DNA of 64,000 bases from Herbidospora galbida (GTDB taxonomy: Bacteria; Actinomycetota; Actinomycetes; Streptosporangiales; Streptosporangiaceae). The stretch is from positions 346,974-410,973 of the forward strand of contig NZ_SZQA01000002.1 in NCBI RefSeq assembly GCF_005233835.1, in the 5' to 3' direction. Below the pieces are notes generated by a model. That model did no database searches and was not told the origin of the DNA. It saw only the letters and a list, made by a program, of their open reading frames with translations. Position numbers and translations under genes: made by a program. Positions 54,468-63,877 of this stretch are shown one piece after another (positions within the stretch are counted from its first letter, which is position 1; the number at the start of each line of letters is the position of its first letter).

Positions 54468-55729
54468 CCACCACCGCAACGGCCGCCCCGGCCGCCGCGC
54501 CTCCCGCGCGGAAGTTCAAGCTGACCTGGCAGGTCCTCCTCCTCGGACTGCTGGCGCTGCTGTTCCTGCTCTCGGTCGCCCGGGTGCTCACCGGCGCGAA
54601 CGACATCACCTCGGGCGGCGCGATCGGCGCGGCCCTGATGGCGGCCGTCCCGATCGGCCTGGCGGGCCTCGGCGGCCTCTGGTCGGAGCGGGCCGGCGTG
54701 GTCAACATCGGCCTTGAGGGCATCATGATCCTCGGCACCTGGTTCGGCGCCTGGGGCGCCATCGTGACCGGGAACCCGTGGGTCGGCGTGCTCGCCGGCG
54801 CGGTCGGCGGGCTGGTGGGCGCGGCCCTGCACGCCGTCGCCACCGTGACCTTCGGCGTCGACCACGTCGTCTCCGGCGTCGCGCTGAACATTTTGGGCCT
54901 CGGCGTGACGAAGTACCTGTCGACGCTGGTCTTCGCCGAGATGTCGGGCGGCGGCGACACGCAGTCGCCGCGCATCCCCGCGATGACGACCGTCAGCCTC
55001 CCCTGGATCGGCGGCCCGCTCCAGGAGCTGGAGGCCAAACACTGGTTCTTCCTGTCCGACCTGGCCGGGGTGCTGCGCGGCCTGACCCAGAACGTGTCGC
55101 TGTTCACGCTGCTGGGCGTGCTGCTCGTGCCGCTGACGTTCTGGCTGCTGTGGCGCACCGCCTTCGGCCTGCGCCTGCGGTCGGTCGGCGAGCGGCCGGT
55201 CGCGGCCGAGTCGCTCGGCGTCAACGTCTACTTCTACAAGTACGTCGCGGTGCTGGCCTCGGGTGTCTTCGCGGGCCTCGGCGGGGCGTTCCTCGCGATC
55301 GTCGCCGCGGGCACCTACCGTGAGGGACAGACCGGTGGACGCGGCTTCATCGGCCTGGCGACGGTCATCTTCGGCAACTGGCGTCCGGGCGGCCTGGCGG
55401 CCGGCGCGGGCCTGTTCGGCTACACCGACGCGCTCCAGCTGCGGCAGGGCGGCACCTCGGTGCACGCGCTGCTGCTGGTCGTGGGGCTGCTGCTGGTGGC
55501 GGTGGCGATCTGGCAGCTGGTGAAGCAGCAGCGGTCGAGGGCCGCCCTGCTGACCGGGATCGCGGCCATCGCGGTGCTGGTCGTCTTCGCGGTCACCGAC
55601 ACGATTCCCGAGCAGTTCACGTCGTTCACGCCGCACCTGACGACGCTGCTGGTGCTGTCGCTGGCCTCGCAACGGCTGCGGATGCCGGCCGCCGACGGGC
55701 TGCCTTATCGGAGGGGACAGGCGAAATGA
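54464..55729 (+). CDS. ABC transporter permease (nucleoside), second subunit
   Basis: 421 residues, ten or more helices, BPD_transp_2 family. AGLGGLWSERAGVVNIGLEG marks the conserved coupling-helix region, and GRGFIGLATVIFGNW is family-typical. GTG at 54464 overlaps the previous stop (GTGA); its own stop overlaps the cdd start. Confidence 0.92.
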   Translation: MTTTATAAPAAAPPARKFKLTWQVLLLGLLALLFLLSVARVLTGANDITSGGAIGAALMAAVPIGLAGLGGLWSERAGVVNIGLEGIMILGTWFGAWGAIVTGNPWVGVLAGAVGGLVGAALHAVATVTFGVDHVVSGVALNILGLGVTKYLSTLVFAEMSGGGDTQSPRIPAMTTVSLPWIGGPLQELEAKHWFFLSDLAGVLRGLTQNVSLFTLLGVLLVPLTFWLLWRTAFGLRLRSVGERPVAAESLGVNVYFYKYVAVLASGVFAGLGGAFLAIVAAGTYREGQTGGRGFIGLATVIFGNWRPGGLAAGAGLFGYTDALQLRQGGTSVHALLLVVGLLLVAVAIWQLVKQQRSRAALLTGIAAIAVLVVFAVTDTIPEQFTSFTPHLTTLLVLSLASQRLRMPAADGLPYRRGQAK

Positions 55730-56120
55730 CGCGCATCGACTGGGACGCTCTGCGTGCCGCGGCGGGGGAGGCCATGCGGCACGCGTACGCGCCGTACAGC
55801 CACTTCCCCGTGGGCGCGGCGGCGCTGGTGGACGACGGCCGGATCGTGACCGGCTGCAACGTGGAGAACGCCTCCTACGGCATCGGCCTGTGCGCCGAGT
55901 GCGGTCTGGTGTCGGCCCTGCACGCTTCGGGCGGGGGCCGGCTGGTGGCCTTCACCTGCGTCGACGGGCACGAGGAACTGCTGATGCCGTGCGGGCGCTG
56001 CCGCCAGCTGCTGTTCGAGCACGGCGGTCCCGACCTGCTGGTGGAGACGCCGGAGGGGCCGTGGCCGATGGCGAAGTTCCTGCCGTTCGCCTTCGGGCCT
56101 TACGATCTTTCGGGGAAGTA

Positions 56121-56121
<1 letters not shown>
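55726..56121 (+). CDS. cdd: Cytidine deaminase
   Basis: 131 residues. The zinc site is CAEC (with catalytic Glu in the same motif) and PCGRC; VTGCNVENASYGIG binds the nucleoside. It turns cytidine or deoxycytidine into uridine or deoxyuridine in the cytoplasm, right after uptake by the transporter encoded upstream. ATGA overlap upstream, TAATG overlap downstream. Confidence 0.95.
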
Positions 56122-57404
<1,283 letters not shown>

Positions 57405-57415
57405 CACAACGCGAG

Positions 57416-57461
57416 AGCCTGCCCGGTGACCCGAGCAGCGGGTCACCGGGCAGGCTGGTTT
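57416..57461. terminator. Strong bidirectional terminator between deoA and the MFS gene
   Basis: A perfect 18-bp stem around a 5-base loop, then GGTTT. It closes the nucleoside operon and the convergent exporter operon. Confidence 0.88.
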
Positions 57462-57467
57462 CGCGGC

Positions 57468-59213
57468 TCACCGCGTCGGTCGCTGCTGGTCCAGCAGGAC
57501 GTCGGCGATGAGGTTGATGCGGTTGGTCGTCTCCTTGAGGGTGCGCAGCATCTCGGCGGCGACCTCGTCGCCGACCGGGGCCGACATGGGGACGGCGCGG
57601 CGCGGCAGGGGGATCGGCGGGTGGACGGGGGTGCGTGCGACCGGACGGTCGGGGCGCGGAGTGGGGCGGGGTGCGGGGCGAGGGGTCGGGCGGGGTTCGG
57701 GTCGGCTCGGGGCGCGTTTGGCGGACCGGGCCGGGGCCGGGGGTTTCGCGGCGCCGAAGAACAGGCCCAGGCAGCCCGCGAAGACCGCGAGACCCAGTGA
57801 CCCGAGGACGACGCTCGTGTAGCCCGGCATCGGCGCCTCCACCAGGGGGCGTTCGAGCAGGACCACCGTGACGGCGATGCCGATCGTGCCGCCCACCTGA
57901 CGGACGGACATGGTCGCGCCGACCGCGGTGGCGTAGCGCTCCGGGCCGGCGGTCAGGGCGGCGGCGGCCGACGAGCCCGCGTTGAGCAGGCCGAAGCCCA
58001 GACCCAGCGCGGCGTTCAGGGGCAGCCACACCTGCAGGACGTCGAGCGGCCTGCCGGTGCCGATGACCAGTTGCAGGAGGCCGATGCAGCTTCCGGCGAT
58101 GATGACCGCGCCCAGGTAGATGACCACGCGCGGGCCCCGGCGTTTGATCAGGCCGCCGGCGACGACACTGCCGATGAGGACACCGGCCGCGTTGGGCGCG
58201 ATGGCGGCGCCGATCAGCTCCGGCGACCGGAACATCGCCTGGCCGAGGAACAGCGGCATGATCACCAGGATCGGGAGGGAGACCAGGCCGTACAGGGCCG
58301 AGAGGGTTCCGGCGAGGGCGAAGCGGCCCTTGCGCCACAGACCGAGGTCGATGGCGGGGGCCTTGTGGTAGGCCGAGCGGGCCATCGTCGCCAGCAGCAT
58401 CAGAGTCCCTCCGGACACCGCGCCGATGACGTACGGGTCCCAGCCCCGCCGGGGGAACTGGACGATCGCCCAGGTGAGCATCGCGAGGGCGGCGCCCAGC
58501 AGGAGGCAGCCGATGATGTCGGGCACCGCGCCACGGGTGTGCGGCGGCCGGGGGAGCGTCATCGACAGCGTCAGCAGGAGCAGGGTGAGGAACGCGCTGG
58601 GCACGAACAGCACGCGCCAGCCGATCTCCATGTTCTGGCTGAACCAGCCGCCGAGGGCGTACATGAGCGTGCCGGCGACGCCGGTCGACGCGCTCCAGAC
58701 GCCGATGGCGGCGGCTCTGCGGGTGGTGGGCACCGTCGCCAGCAGCATCGCCAGCGAGGCGGGGACCATGAGGGCGGCGCCGAGCCCCTGCGCGGCGCGG
58801 GCGGCGAGCAGCAGGCTCCACAGGGGCGTGATGACCGTGCAGAACGCCGCGAGGGAGAACAGGGACAGCCCGATGGTGAGCAGCCGCCGCGGGCCGAACA
58901 CGTCGGCGAGCCGCCCCCCTACGGGCAGCAGCGCCGCGTACGGGAGGGCGAAGGCGGTCAGCAGCCACTGGGTGTCGATCGGTGACTTGGGCCCGAAGCC
59001 GCTGTCGGCGACCTGCGGCACGCCGAGGGTGGCGGCGAGCGTGTCGGCCATGGTGATGCCCATGATGCCGGCGCACACGATGACGGGCAGGTAGGTGGTC
59101 TTGCGCTTGTGGGAGCTGGGCGCCGGTCGTCCGCGCCCCTGGAGGCGGCGGGGCGGGTCGGTGAGCAACGGGGGAAGGCCGTCGTCACCGCGCCGCTGGG
59201 TGAGAACGCTCAT
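57468..59213 (-). CDS. DHA2-type MFS transporter
   Basis: About 581 residues with 13-14 hydrophobic segments, resembling EmrB/QacA drug exporters. PVGGRLADVFGPRR is the MFS motif A. About 40 residues precede the first helix, and the last ~110 residues are a cytoplasmic tail rich in Pro and Arg (RPTPRPAPRPTPRP type), then a helical end with TNRINLIADVLLDQQ. ATG 59213 overlaps the stop of the chorismate-lyase-like gene (ATGA), so the two are one operon and the exporter may carry that pathway's product. Confidence 0.87.
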   Translation of the reverse strand: MSVLTQRRGDDGLPPLLTDPPRRLQGRGRPAPSSHKRKTTYLPVIVCAGIMGITMADTLAATLGVPQVADSGFGPKSPIDTQWLLTAFALPYAALLPVGGRLADVFGPRRLLTIGLSLFSLAAFCTVITPLWSLLLAARAAQGLGAALMVPASLAMLLATVPTTRRAAAIGVWSASTGVAGTLMYALGGWFSQNMEIGWRVLFVPSAFLTLLLLTLSMTLPRPPHTRGAVPDIIGCLLLGAALAMLTWAIVQFPRRGWDPYVIGAVSGGTLMLLATMARSAYHKAPAIDLGLWRKGRFALAGTLSALYGLVSLPILVIMPLFLGQAMFRSPELIGAAIAPNAAGVLIGSVVAGGLIKRRGPRVVIYLGAVIIAGSCIGLLQLVIGTGRPLDVLQVWLPLNAALGLGFGLLNAGSSAAAALTAGPERYATAVGATMSVRQVGGTIGIAVTVVLLERPLVEAPMPGYTSVVLGSLGLAVFAGCLGLFFGAAKPPAPARSAKRAPSRPEPRPTPRPAPRPTPRPDRPVARTPVHPPIPLPRRAVPMSAPVGDEVAAEMLRTLKETTNRINLIADVLLDQQRPTR

Positions 59214-59854
59214 TCGGCCGGCTTGCGGGCGGGGGTGGGTTGGGGGAGGGAGACCAGGGTGTCGCTGATGTACGTCTGCATCGCGGGTCCTCGGCGGGGG
59301 TGCGCTGGACGTTTCTTCGCGGGCCACGGCCGGGGGTCCTCCTCCAGGAGGGGGAGGTCCCGGATGGGCGTCACGATCGCGGGGTGGAACTGCTCTTCCA
59401 CGTGGAGGAATGGCCTGCCTCCAGCGAAGACGAGATACGAGCGGTAGACGCTGGGCCGGCCGACACCGCCCCATTCGCTCATCCGGCAGCCGGTCTCGGT
59501 GATCACCCGACGCTGTTCGACTGCCCCCTGCAGCACCCGGCCGAGGGGGGTGCCCCCGCCGTCGACGATGCTGCGGGCGACCAGGTGGTTCGACGTCATG
59601 ATCACCGTGTTGACCGAGATGGCCCTGCCGTCCGGGCGGACGAGTTGCGATTTACGGACGACGAGCGGTTCGTCGCCCTCGCCGGCCACGAGTGCCTTGA
59701 CGGCCGCGCGGGGCCGCACTTGCGAGGACGGCAGCCCCCGCTGGTCGAGCACACGGACGCGCAGCGGTACGCCGAGTAACGCGGAAAGCAATTGCGTCGT
59801 TGATCCGTCGTTGGTGAGGACCATTCGGGTCACGGCGTCGGCCGGGATGCTCAT
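59210..59854 (-). CDS. Chorismate pyruvate-lyase-like (DUF98/UbiC-related) protein
   Basis: 214 residues. The order of features matches the mycobacterial chorismate lyase Rv2949c group: LTNDGSTTQLLSALLG near the N-terminus, an RKSQLVRPDG strand, GTPLGRVLQG in the middle and SYLVFAGGRPFLHVEEQF near residue 150. Family enzymes convert chorismate to 4-hydroxybenzoate plus pyruvate. I base this on pattern memory, and a binding-only role (UTRA-like fold) is possible. ATG 59854 has AGGAGG 6 bases upstream. First of the leftward operon with the MFS gene; the last 40 residues are Pro/Arg-rich. Confidence 0.65.
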   Translation of the reverse strand: MSIPADAVTRMVLTNDGSTTQLLSALLGVPLRVRVLDQRGLPSSQVRPRAAVKALVAGEGDEPLVVRKSQLVRPDGRAISVNTVIMTSNHLVARSIVDGGGTPLGRVLQGAVEQRRVITETGCRMSEWGGVGRPSVYRSYLVFAGGRPFLHVEEQFHPAIVTPIRDLPLLEEDPRPWPAKKRPAHPRRGPAMQTYISDTLVSLPQPTPARKPAE

Positions 59855-60222
59855 ATGACCCTCCTTTCGCGTTCTGACAAACTATCTGACACAAGTTGAG
59901 ATCTTAATTACTTTCTCCACTTTCGCAATAGGGTCGGATTTCGGTCACTCTTGCGCTGTTGCGTTCCAGCACGTCGTCACTGCAGGTCGGGGTATCGGTC
60001 ATGCTGTAAGGCTTCTTGTCAAATTCCTTTACAGAAATGCGAGTGACTTGAGTTACGCGAGTCCGGATCGTCCTGGTATGTGGGGTTATGTCCCGTAAAA
60101 GGATCACGGCAGATATGCATTTCCCCCTCCGTCACAATTCTTCTTGACATCGGCCTGTCAATACTTCCAACATCATTTGCATCAAGTCCGCGCGAACCCT
60201 CCTTCGTAAAGGCGGCAGTCAA
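59855..60222. promoter_or_regulatory. 368-base divergent control region, relatively AT-rich
   Basis: The longest gene gap in the window. It contains a TTGACA..TGTCAA dyad (60144-60161), a CTGTAAGG..CCTTTACAG inverted repeat (60004-60034) and GTGACTTGAGTTAC, a near palindrome, just after it. Base composition is clearly lower in GC than the flanking genes. Promoters for both divergent operons must lie here. A possible 32-residue peptide gene is listed separately. Confidence 0.5.
59904..60002 (-). CDS. Possible 32-residue peptide
   Basis: Reads MTDTPTCSDDVLERN, then to CESGESN and TAA. It is acidic with two cysteines and ends 49 bases before the chorismate-lyase-like start, so it could be the first gene of that operon. 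There is no good ribosome site (AAAGGA is 19 bases away) and no known precursor motif. It may be chance in an AT-richer gap. Confidence 0.2.
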   Translation of the reverse strand: MTDTPTCSDDVLERNSARVTEIRPYCESGESN

Positions 60223-62400
60223 GTGAACGTGCAATACCTGTTCGTTATGAACGGCGAAAGGGACGGACTGACCAGGCGTCGCGTCGTGAACGGCCGGGCG
60301 CTCGCCCGCCGGGTTCCGTGGCCGCACCGCGGCGGCGCGCGCATCCCCACTCCCCACCGCGGCACCGTGGCCCTGGTGGGCTCCGGCGGCTCCGAGGACG
60401 CGGCGGCGCTGCTGGCCCAGGTCCGCCAGGGCGGCTTCGACGTGGTGCTCGTCGACACCGAGGACGTCTCCGCCGGCCGGTCCGGACACACCGACCGGCT
60501 GCGGGTCCCGGCCATGACCCCGTCCGCGGTCGCCGCCGCCGTCGAGGGCTTCTCCCGCCGCGTCGACGGCGTCATCTGCTGGGAGCCGCGCTACCAGGAG
60601 GTCGCGGCGGCGGCGGCCGTGCGGCTGGGGCTACCCTCCTTCGGGGAGACGGCCGCCATCGGCAGCGCCGACCCCCTCAGCACCCAGGTCCTGCTGGCCG
60701 CCGGGGGCATGCGCACCCCGCGGTCGATCCTCGCCGTCTCCACCGAAGAGGCGAACCGGGCCGCCCGGCTCATCGGCTGCCCCGTCCTGTTCGTCGCCCG
60801 GACCCCCGGAGGGAACCTGTCCCGGCGGCGCGTGGACGATCTGGCCGGCATCCCCGCCGGATTCGCCGGCGCCCAGGCCGCGACGGGTGACAGCGGCGCC
60901 GTTCTCGTCGAGGAGGTTCCGGTGGGCGCACCGGTCACAGTGGAGTGCTGGGTCCGTTCGGGCGCGCCGATCGGCGTCGCGGTGATCCGCCGGTTCGGGG
61001 AGTACGACATCGTCGACGCCGCCGACCCGCTTCTCGACGACGCCGACGCGGCGGCGGTCATCGCGACCGCGGTGTCGGCGGTGGGCGTCCAGGACGGGCA
61101 CTGCGGCGTGAGCCTGCTGCTGTCCGACGAGGGGGCCATCGTGACCGGCCTGCGGGCCGGGCCGCCCGACCCGCTGCTGTGCCACGTGGTCGAACTGGTC
61201 ACCGGGGTCAACCTCCCGGCCGCCGCGGCGGCCATCAGCTGCGGCCGCGAACCGGAGGCCACCCGGCACCGCCACCGCCGCGCCGCGATCGTCACCCCCG
61301 TCGACATCCGCGCCCCCCGCCTGGCCGACCTCGACGACGACCTGCCGTACGCGGGCTGGCTCGAACGCTACGAGCCCGGCGGCCGCGCCGTCGTCACGGG
61401 CCGCAACCCCCGCGAGTGCGCCCTGCGCGCCGCCCACCTGAGGGCCGCCCACCTGCGCGCCGCCCACCTGTACATCCCGGCGGAGTGGCCCTTCCTGCCC
61501 CCGTCGATCCAGCGAATCCGCGAACCGGAACCGGCCCTCGACCTCCAGCCGACCCTTCCGCCGGCCTCTCAGCCGACCCTGACCCCGGCCCCCCGGCCGA
61601 TCCCGATCCCGGCCCCGCAGCCGTCCCAGCCCCAGCCCCAGCCGGTCCAGATTCCGGCCCCGCAGCCGTCGCAGGCCCAGCCGGTCCAGCCGGTGGCTCA
61701 GCCGGCTCAGACGGCGATGCCGCAACCGACCGCCCAGCCGGCCCGGACCGCGGTTCCGCAGCCGAGGCCCGCCGCGCCGATGCACACGACGCCGCAACCG
61801 CTGCCGGCCTCCGCGCCGCACTCCACGCCGCAACCGCTGGCCGCCTCCGCGCCCAACTCCACGCCCGAGCCGCTGCCCGCCTCGCGGCCGTACTCGACTC
61901 CGTTGCCGGTGCAGACCGCCGCGCCGCAGTACATCCCCCCGCTGCCGTCGGTCCCGGGAGCGCACACCCGGCCCGGGCCCCTGCCGAATCCGATGCCGAA
62001 CCCCGTGCAGGCCCCCGCGCCCCTGCCGCCGTCCGCCCAGGCGCCTCGGTCCACGCCGGAGCCGCCCGGTTCTGCGCCGAACCCGACGGCCCTGCCCGTG
62101 GAGAGCGCCGCGCGGCAGGCGGTGCTCCGCACGGCCTCGCACGACAGATCGCAGCCCTCGCCCGTGGAAGCCGCCGCGTCGCAGTCGCCGGCCGGCCCGG
62201 TGCCGTCGGACTCGGTGCCGTCGCAGGACCGGTCGGAGCCGTTGCCCGCGCTGACGCCCTACTCCACGCCCCTGCCGCCCCAGGCCCCGCCCGCCCCGCA
62301 GCCCGCCCCGGAGGCCGAGCCCGACGAGGCGACGGACAAGGCCGCCGCGGCTGACAGCCGGCCGGTCATGCCGCCCAGCATGGCGAAGGCCGTTCGATGA
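60223..62400 (+). CDS. Degenerate ATP-grasp-like protein with long Pro/Gln-rich tail
   Basis: 725 residues. Residues ~45-400 follow the ATP-grasp layout: a pre-ATP-grasp strand-helix (GTVALVGSGGSEDAAAL), a central lid region (GCPVLFVARTPGG, AVLVEEVPVGAPVTVECWV) and a C-terminal part (HCGVSLLLSDEGAIVTGLRAG). The Lys expected in the VKP-type strand and the E-x-N metal ligands are replaced, so ligase activity is doubtful. Residues 402-416 are three RAAHL-type repeats. From about 432 to the end the chain is low complexity (QP, AP, STPxPLP repeats), with no helix or sorting motif. GTG 60223 has AAAGGCGG upstream. Its stop overlaps the next start. Confidence 0.72.
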   Translation: MNVQYLFVMNGERDGLTRRRVVNGRALARRVPWPHRGGARIPTPHRGTVALVGSGGSEDAAALLAQVRQGGFDVVLVDTEDVSAGRSGHTDRLRVPAMTPSAVAAAVEGFSRRVDGVICWEPRYQEVAAAAAVRLGLPSFGETAAIGSADPLSTQVLLAAGGMRTPRSILAVSTEEANRAARLIGCPVLFVARTPGGNLSRRRVDDLAGIPAGFAGAQAATGDSGAVLVEEVPVGAPVTVECWVRSGAPIGVAVIRRFGEYDIVDAADPLLDDADAAAVIATAVSAVGVQDGHCGVSLLLSDEGAIVTGLRAGPPDPLLCHVVELVTGVNLPAAAAAISCGREPEATRHRHRRAAIVTPVDIRAPRLADLDDDLPYAGWLERYEPGGRAVVTGRNPRECALRAAHLRAAHLRAAHLYIPAEWPFLPPSIQRIREPEPALDLQPTLPPASQPTLTPAPRPIPIPAPQPSQPQPQPVQIPAPQPSQAQPVQPVAQPAQTAMPQPTAQPARTAVPQPRPAAPMHTTPQPLPASAPHSTPQPLAASAPNSTPEPLPASRPYSTPLPVQTAAPQYIPPLPSVPGAHTRPGPLPNPMPNPVQAPAPLPPSAQAPRSTPEPPGSAPNPTALPVESAARQAVLRTASHDRSQPSPVEAAASQSPAGPVPSDSVPSQDRSEPLPALTPYSTPLPPQAPPAPQPAPEAEPDEATDKAAAADSRPVMPPSMAKAVR
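61426..61470 (+). repeat. Three tandem 15-bp in-frame copies
   Basis: Copies at 61426, 61441 and 61456, each encoding RAAHL; the first and third are identical and the second differs at the first codon (AGG for CGC) plus the next base. Confidence 0.85.
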
Positions 62401-63617
62401 GGGCCGGCACGGCGGCCGTCTCCTTCTACGAGGAGGCGCCGAAGCGGCCGGGTGTGGAGGCGGTGCGGCTGACCACCGCGCCCCTCCGGTCGGCTCCGGC
62501 GCGGTGGGACGAGCTCGCCCCCCGTACCGCCGCCGGGTTCTTCAACAGCCGGGCCTGGCACCAGGCGCACGCCGACCCCGACGCGGCGGCCTGGCACGGG
62601 GTGGTCCTCGGCTGGGTGGGCGGCGCGGGACGGCCGTCGCTGCGGACCGTGGTGCCCGTCAGCCACTACGACCGGGCGCCCGCCCGGCCGATGCTCGACC
62701 CGGCCCGGCTGTTCGGCTCGATGCTGCGGGGCGGACGGCTGCGGACCCCCGAGGCGTGGGGGCGGGTCACGCTCATCGGCGCGACGGCCGGATACCGCAC
62801 GGTCCCGGTCTGCCACCCCGACGACGAGCACCTGTGGGCGCGGGCCGTCCAGTACGCCATGCCCGACGACGGCACCGCCGCCGTGCTCTACCTCGACGGG
62901 CCCACGGCCGGCCGGCTGACCCGCTACTTCCCGCGCGCGCCCCTCATCCTGACCCACGCGCGGACGGTCCTGCGGATCCAGGGCGCCACCTTCGAGGAGC
63001 ACCTGGGCGCGTTGCAGCGGTCGAGCCGGACGCTGGCCCGGCGCGAGGAGCGGGTGTTCGCCGACGGCGCGCGGGCCATCAAGGTGCTGCCGCTGACGGC
63101 GGCCCTGCTGCCCGACCTGGCCCGCCTGCACCCCACGCCGAAGGAGGCCACCGCGGCCGAGCGCGAGCTGCGCCGCTACCTCGCCTCGCCGCTCGCCGGC
63201 TCGGCCCACGTGATCCTCTGCACGCACAACGGCGCCACGATCGGCTACCGGCTGGTCTTCCAGCACGGCGACGGCCTGGTCGCCCACCGCATCACGGTCG
63301 ACCCCCGGCGCACCGGCCACTTCGCCGAGCAGCCGGTCCTGCAGTCGCACGCCCCGGTCAGGATGTGCCTGGCCAGGCACCTGCAGGAGATCGACTTCGG
63401 CGTCGGCGGGTTCACCGACAAGCTGCGGCGCGGCGCGCGGCTGCTCCCGCTGTGGTCGCTGCTGCTGCGCCCGCCGCTCGGCTGGACGGCCCGGCACACC
63501 CGCGAGGTCAACCGCAGGCGCGCCGGAGAGCTGTTCGACGCGTACGCGCAGGACATGGACGTCGACGACCTGGCCCTGCTCCGGCTCATCGCTCAGACCG
63601 GCATGTTCGCCGCCTAG
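62397..63617 (+). CDS. GNAT/FemAB-like (BioF2 or peptidogalycan type) acyltransferase
   Basis: 406 residues. GFFNSRAWHQAHAD near residue 48 and QRSSRTLARREERVFAD near residue 205 recall the first and central parts of FemAB/BioF2-type proteins; the region AHVILCTHNGATIGYRLVF followed by VGGFTDKLRRGARLLP fits the second GNAT lobe. Such enzymes move aminoacyl or acyl groups to amines, often on wall precursors or small molecules. ATGA overlap couples it to the ATP-grasp-like gene. Substrate unknown. Confidence 0.65.
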   Translation: MRAGTAAVSFYEEAPKRPGVEAVRLTTAPLRSAPARWDELAPRTAAGFFNSRAWHQAHADPDAAAWHGVVLGWVGGAGRPSLRTVVPVSHYDRAPARPMLDPARLFGSMLRGGRLRTPEAWGRVTLIGATAGYRTVPVCHPDDEHLWARAVQYAMPDDGTAAVLYLDGPTAGRLTRYFPRAPLILTHARTVLRIQGATFEEHLGALQRSSRTLARREERVFADGARAIKVLPLTAALLPDLARLHPTPKEATAAERELRRYLASPLAGSAHVILCTHNGATIGYRLVFQHGDGLVAHRITVDPRRTGHFAEQPVLQSHAPVRMCLARHLQEIDFGVGGFTDKLRRGARLLPLWSLLLRPPLGWTARHTREVNRRRAGELFDAYAQDMDVDDLALLRLIAQTGMFAA

Positions 63618-63625
63618 GGGGAACC

Positions 63626-63877
63626 ATGACGCACTCCATCTTCAGCCCGTTCGAGGACGAACGCGCCGAGCGCGCCGGCCGTCGTCCCTATGCCGACCCC
63701 GACTCCATCACCACCCTGGTCGACTCCTTCCGGCTGACGGCCTCCGACGACGACGTACGGGAGCTGTTCGACCAGCTCAACTTCCATCTGGTCGCGGTGG
63801 AGCAGCTGCTCACGTCCTGGTACGCGCGCAAGCATCCGGGTCGTCCGCTGCCGCTGCCGCGCCGACCAACGCCGTGA
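63626..63877 (+). CDS. Small protein of unknown function (83 aa)
   Basis: 83 residues starting MTHSIFSPFEDERAER; the middle (residues ~28-68) is predicted helical with LFDQLNFHLVAVEQLLTSW. It starts 8 bases after the GNAT-like gene with GGGGGAA as ribosome site, so it belongs to that operon. The C-terminus is Pro/Arg-rich. The last 68 bases overlap the convergent partial gene. No family recognised; a partner or carrier protein is a guess. Confidence 0.65.
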   Translation: MTHSIFSPFEDERAERAGRRPYADPDSITTLVDSFRLTASDDDVRELFDQLNFHLVAVEQLLTSWYARKHPGRPLPLPRRPTP

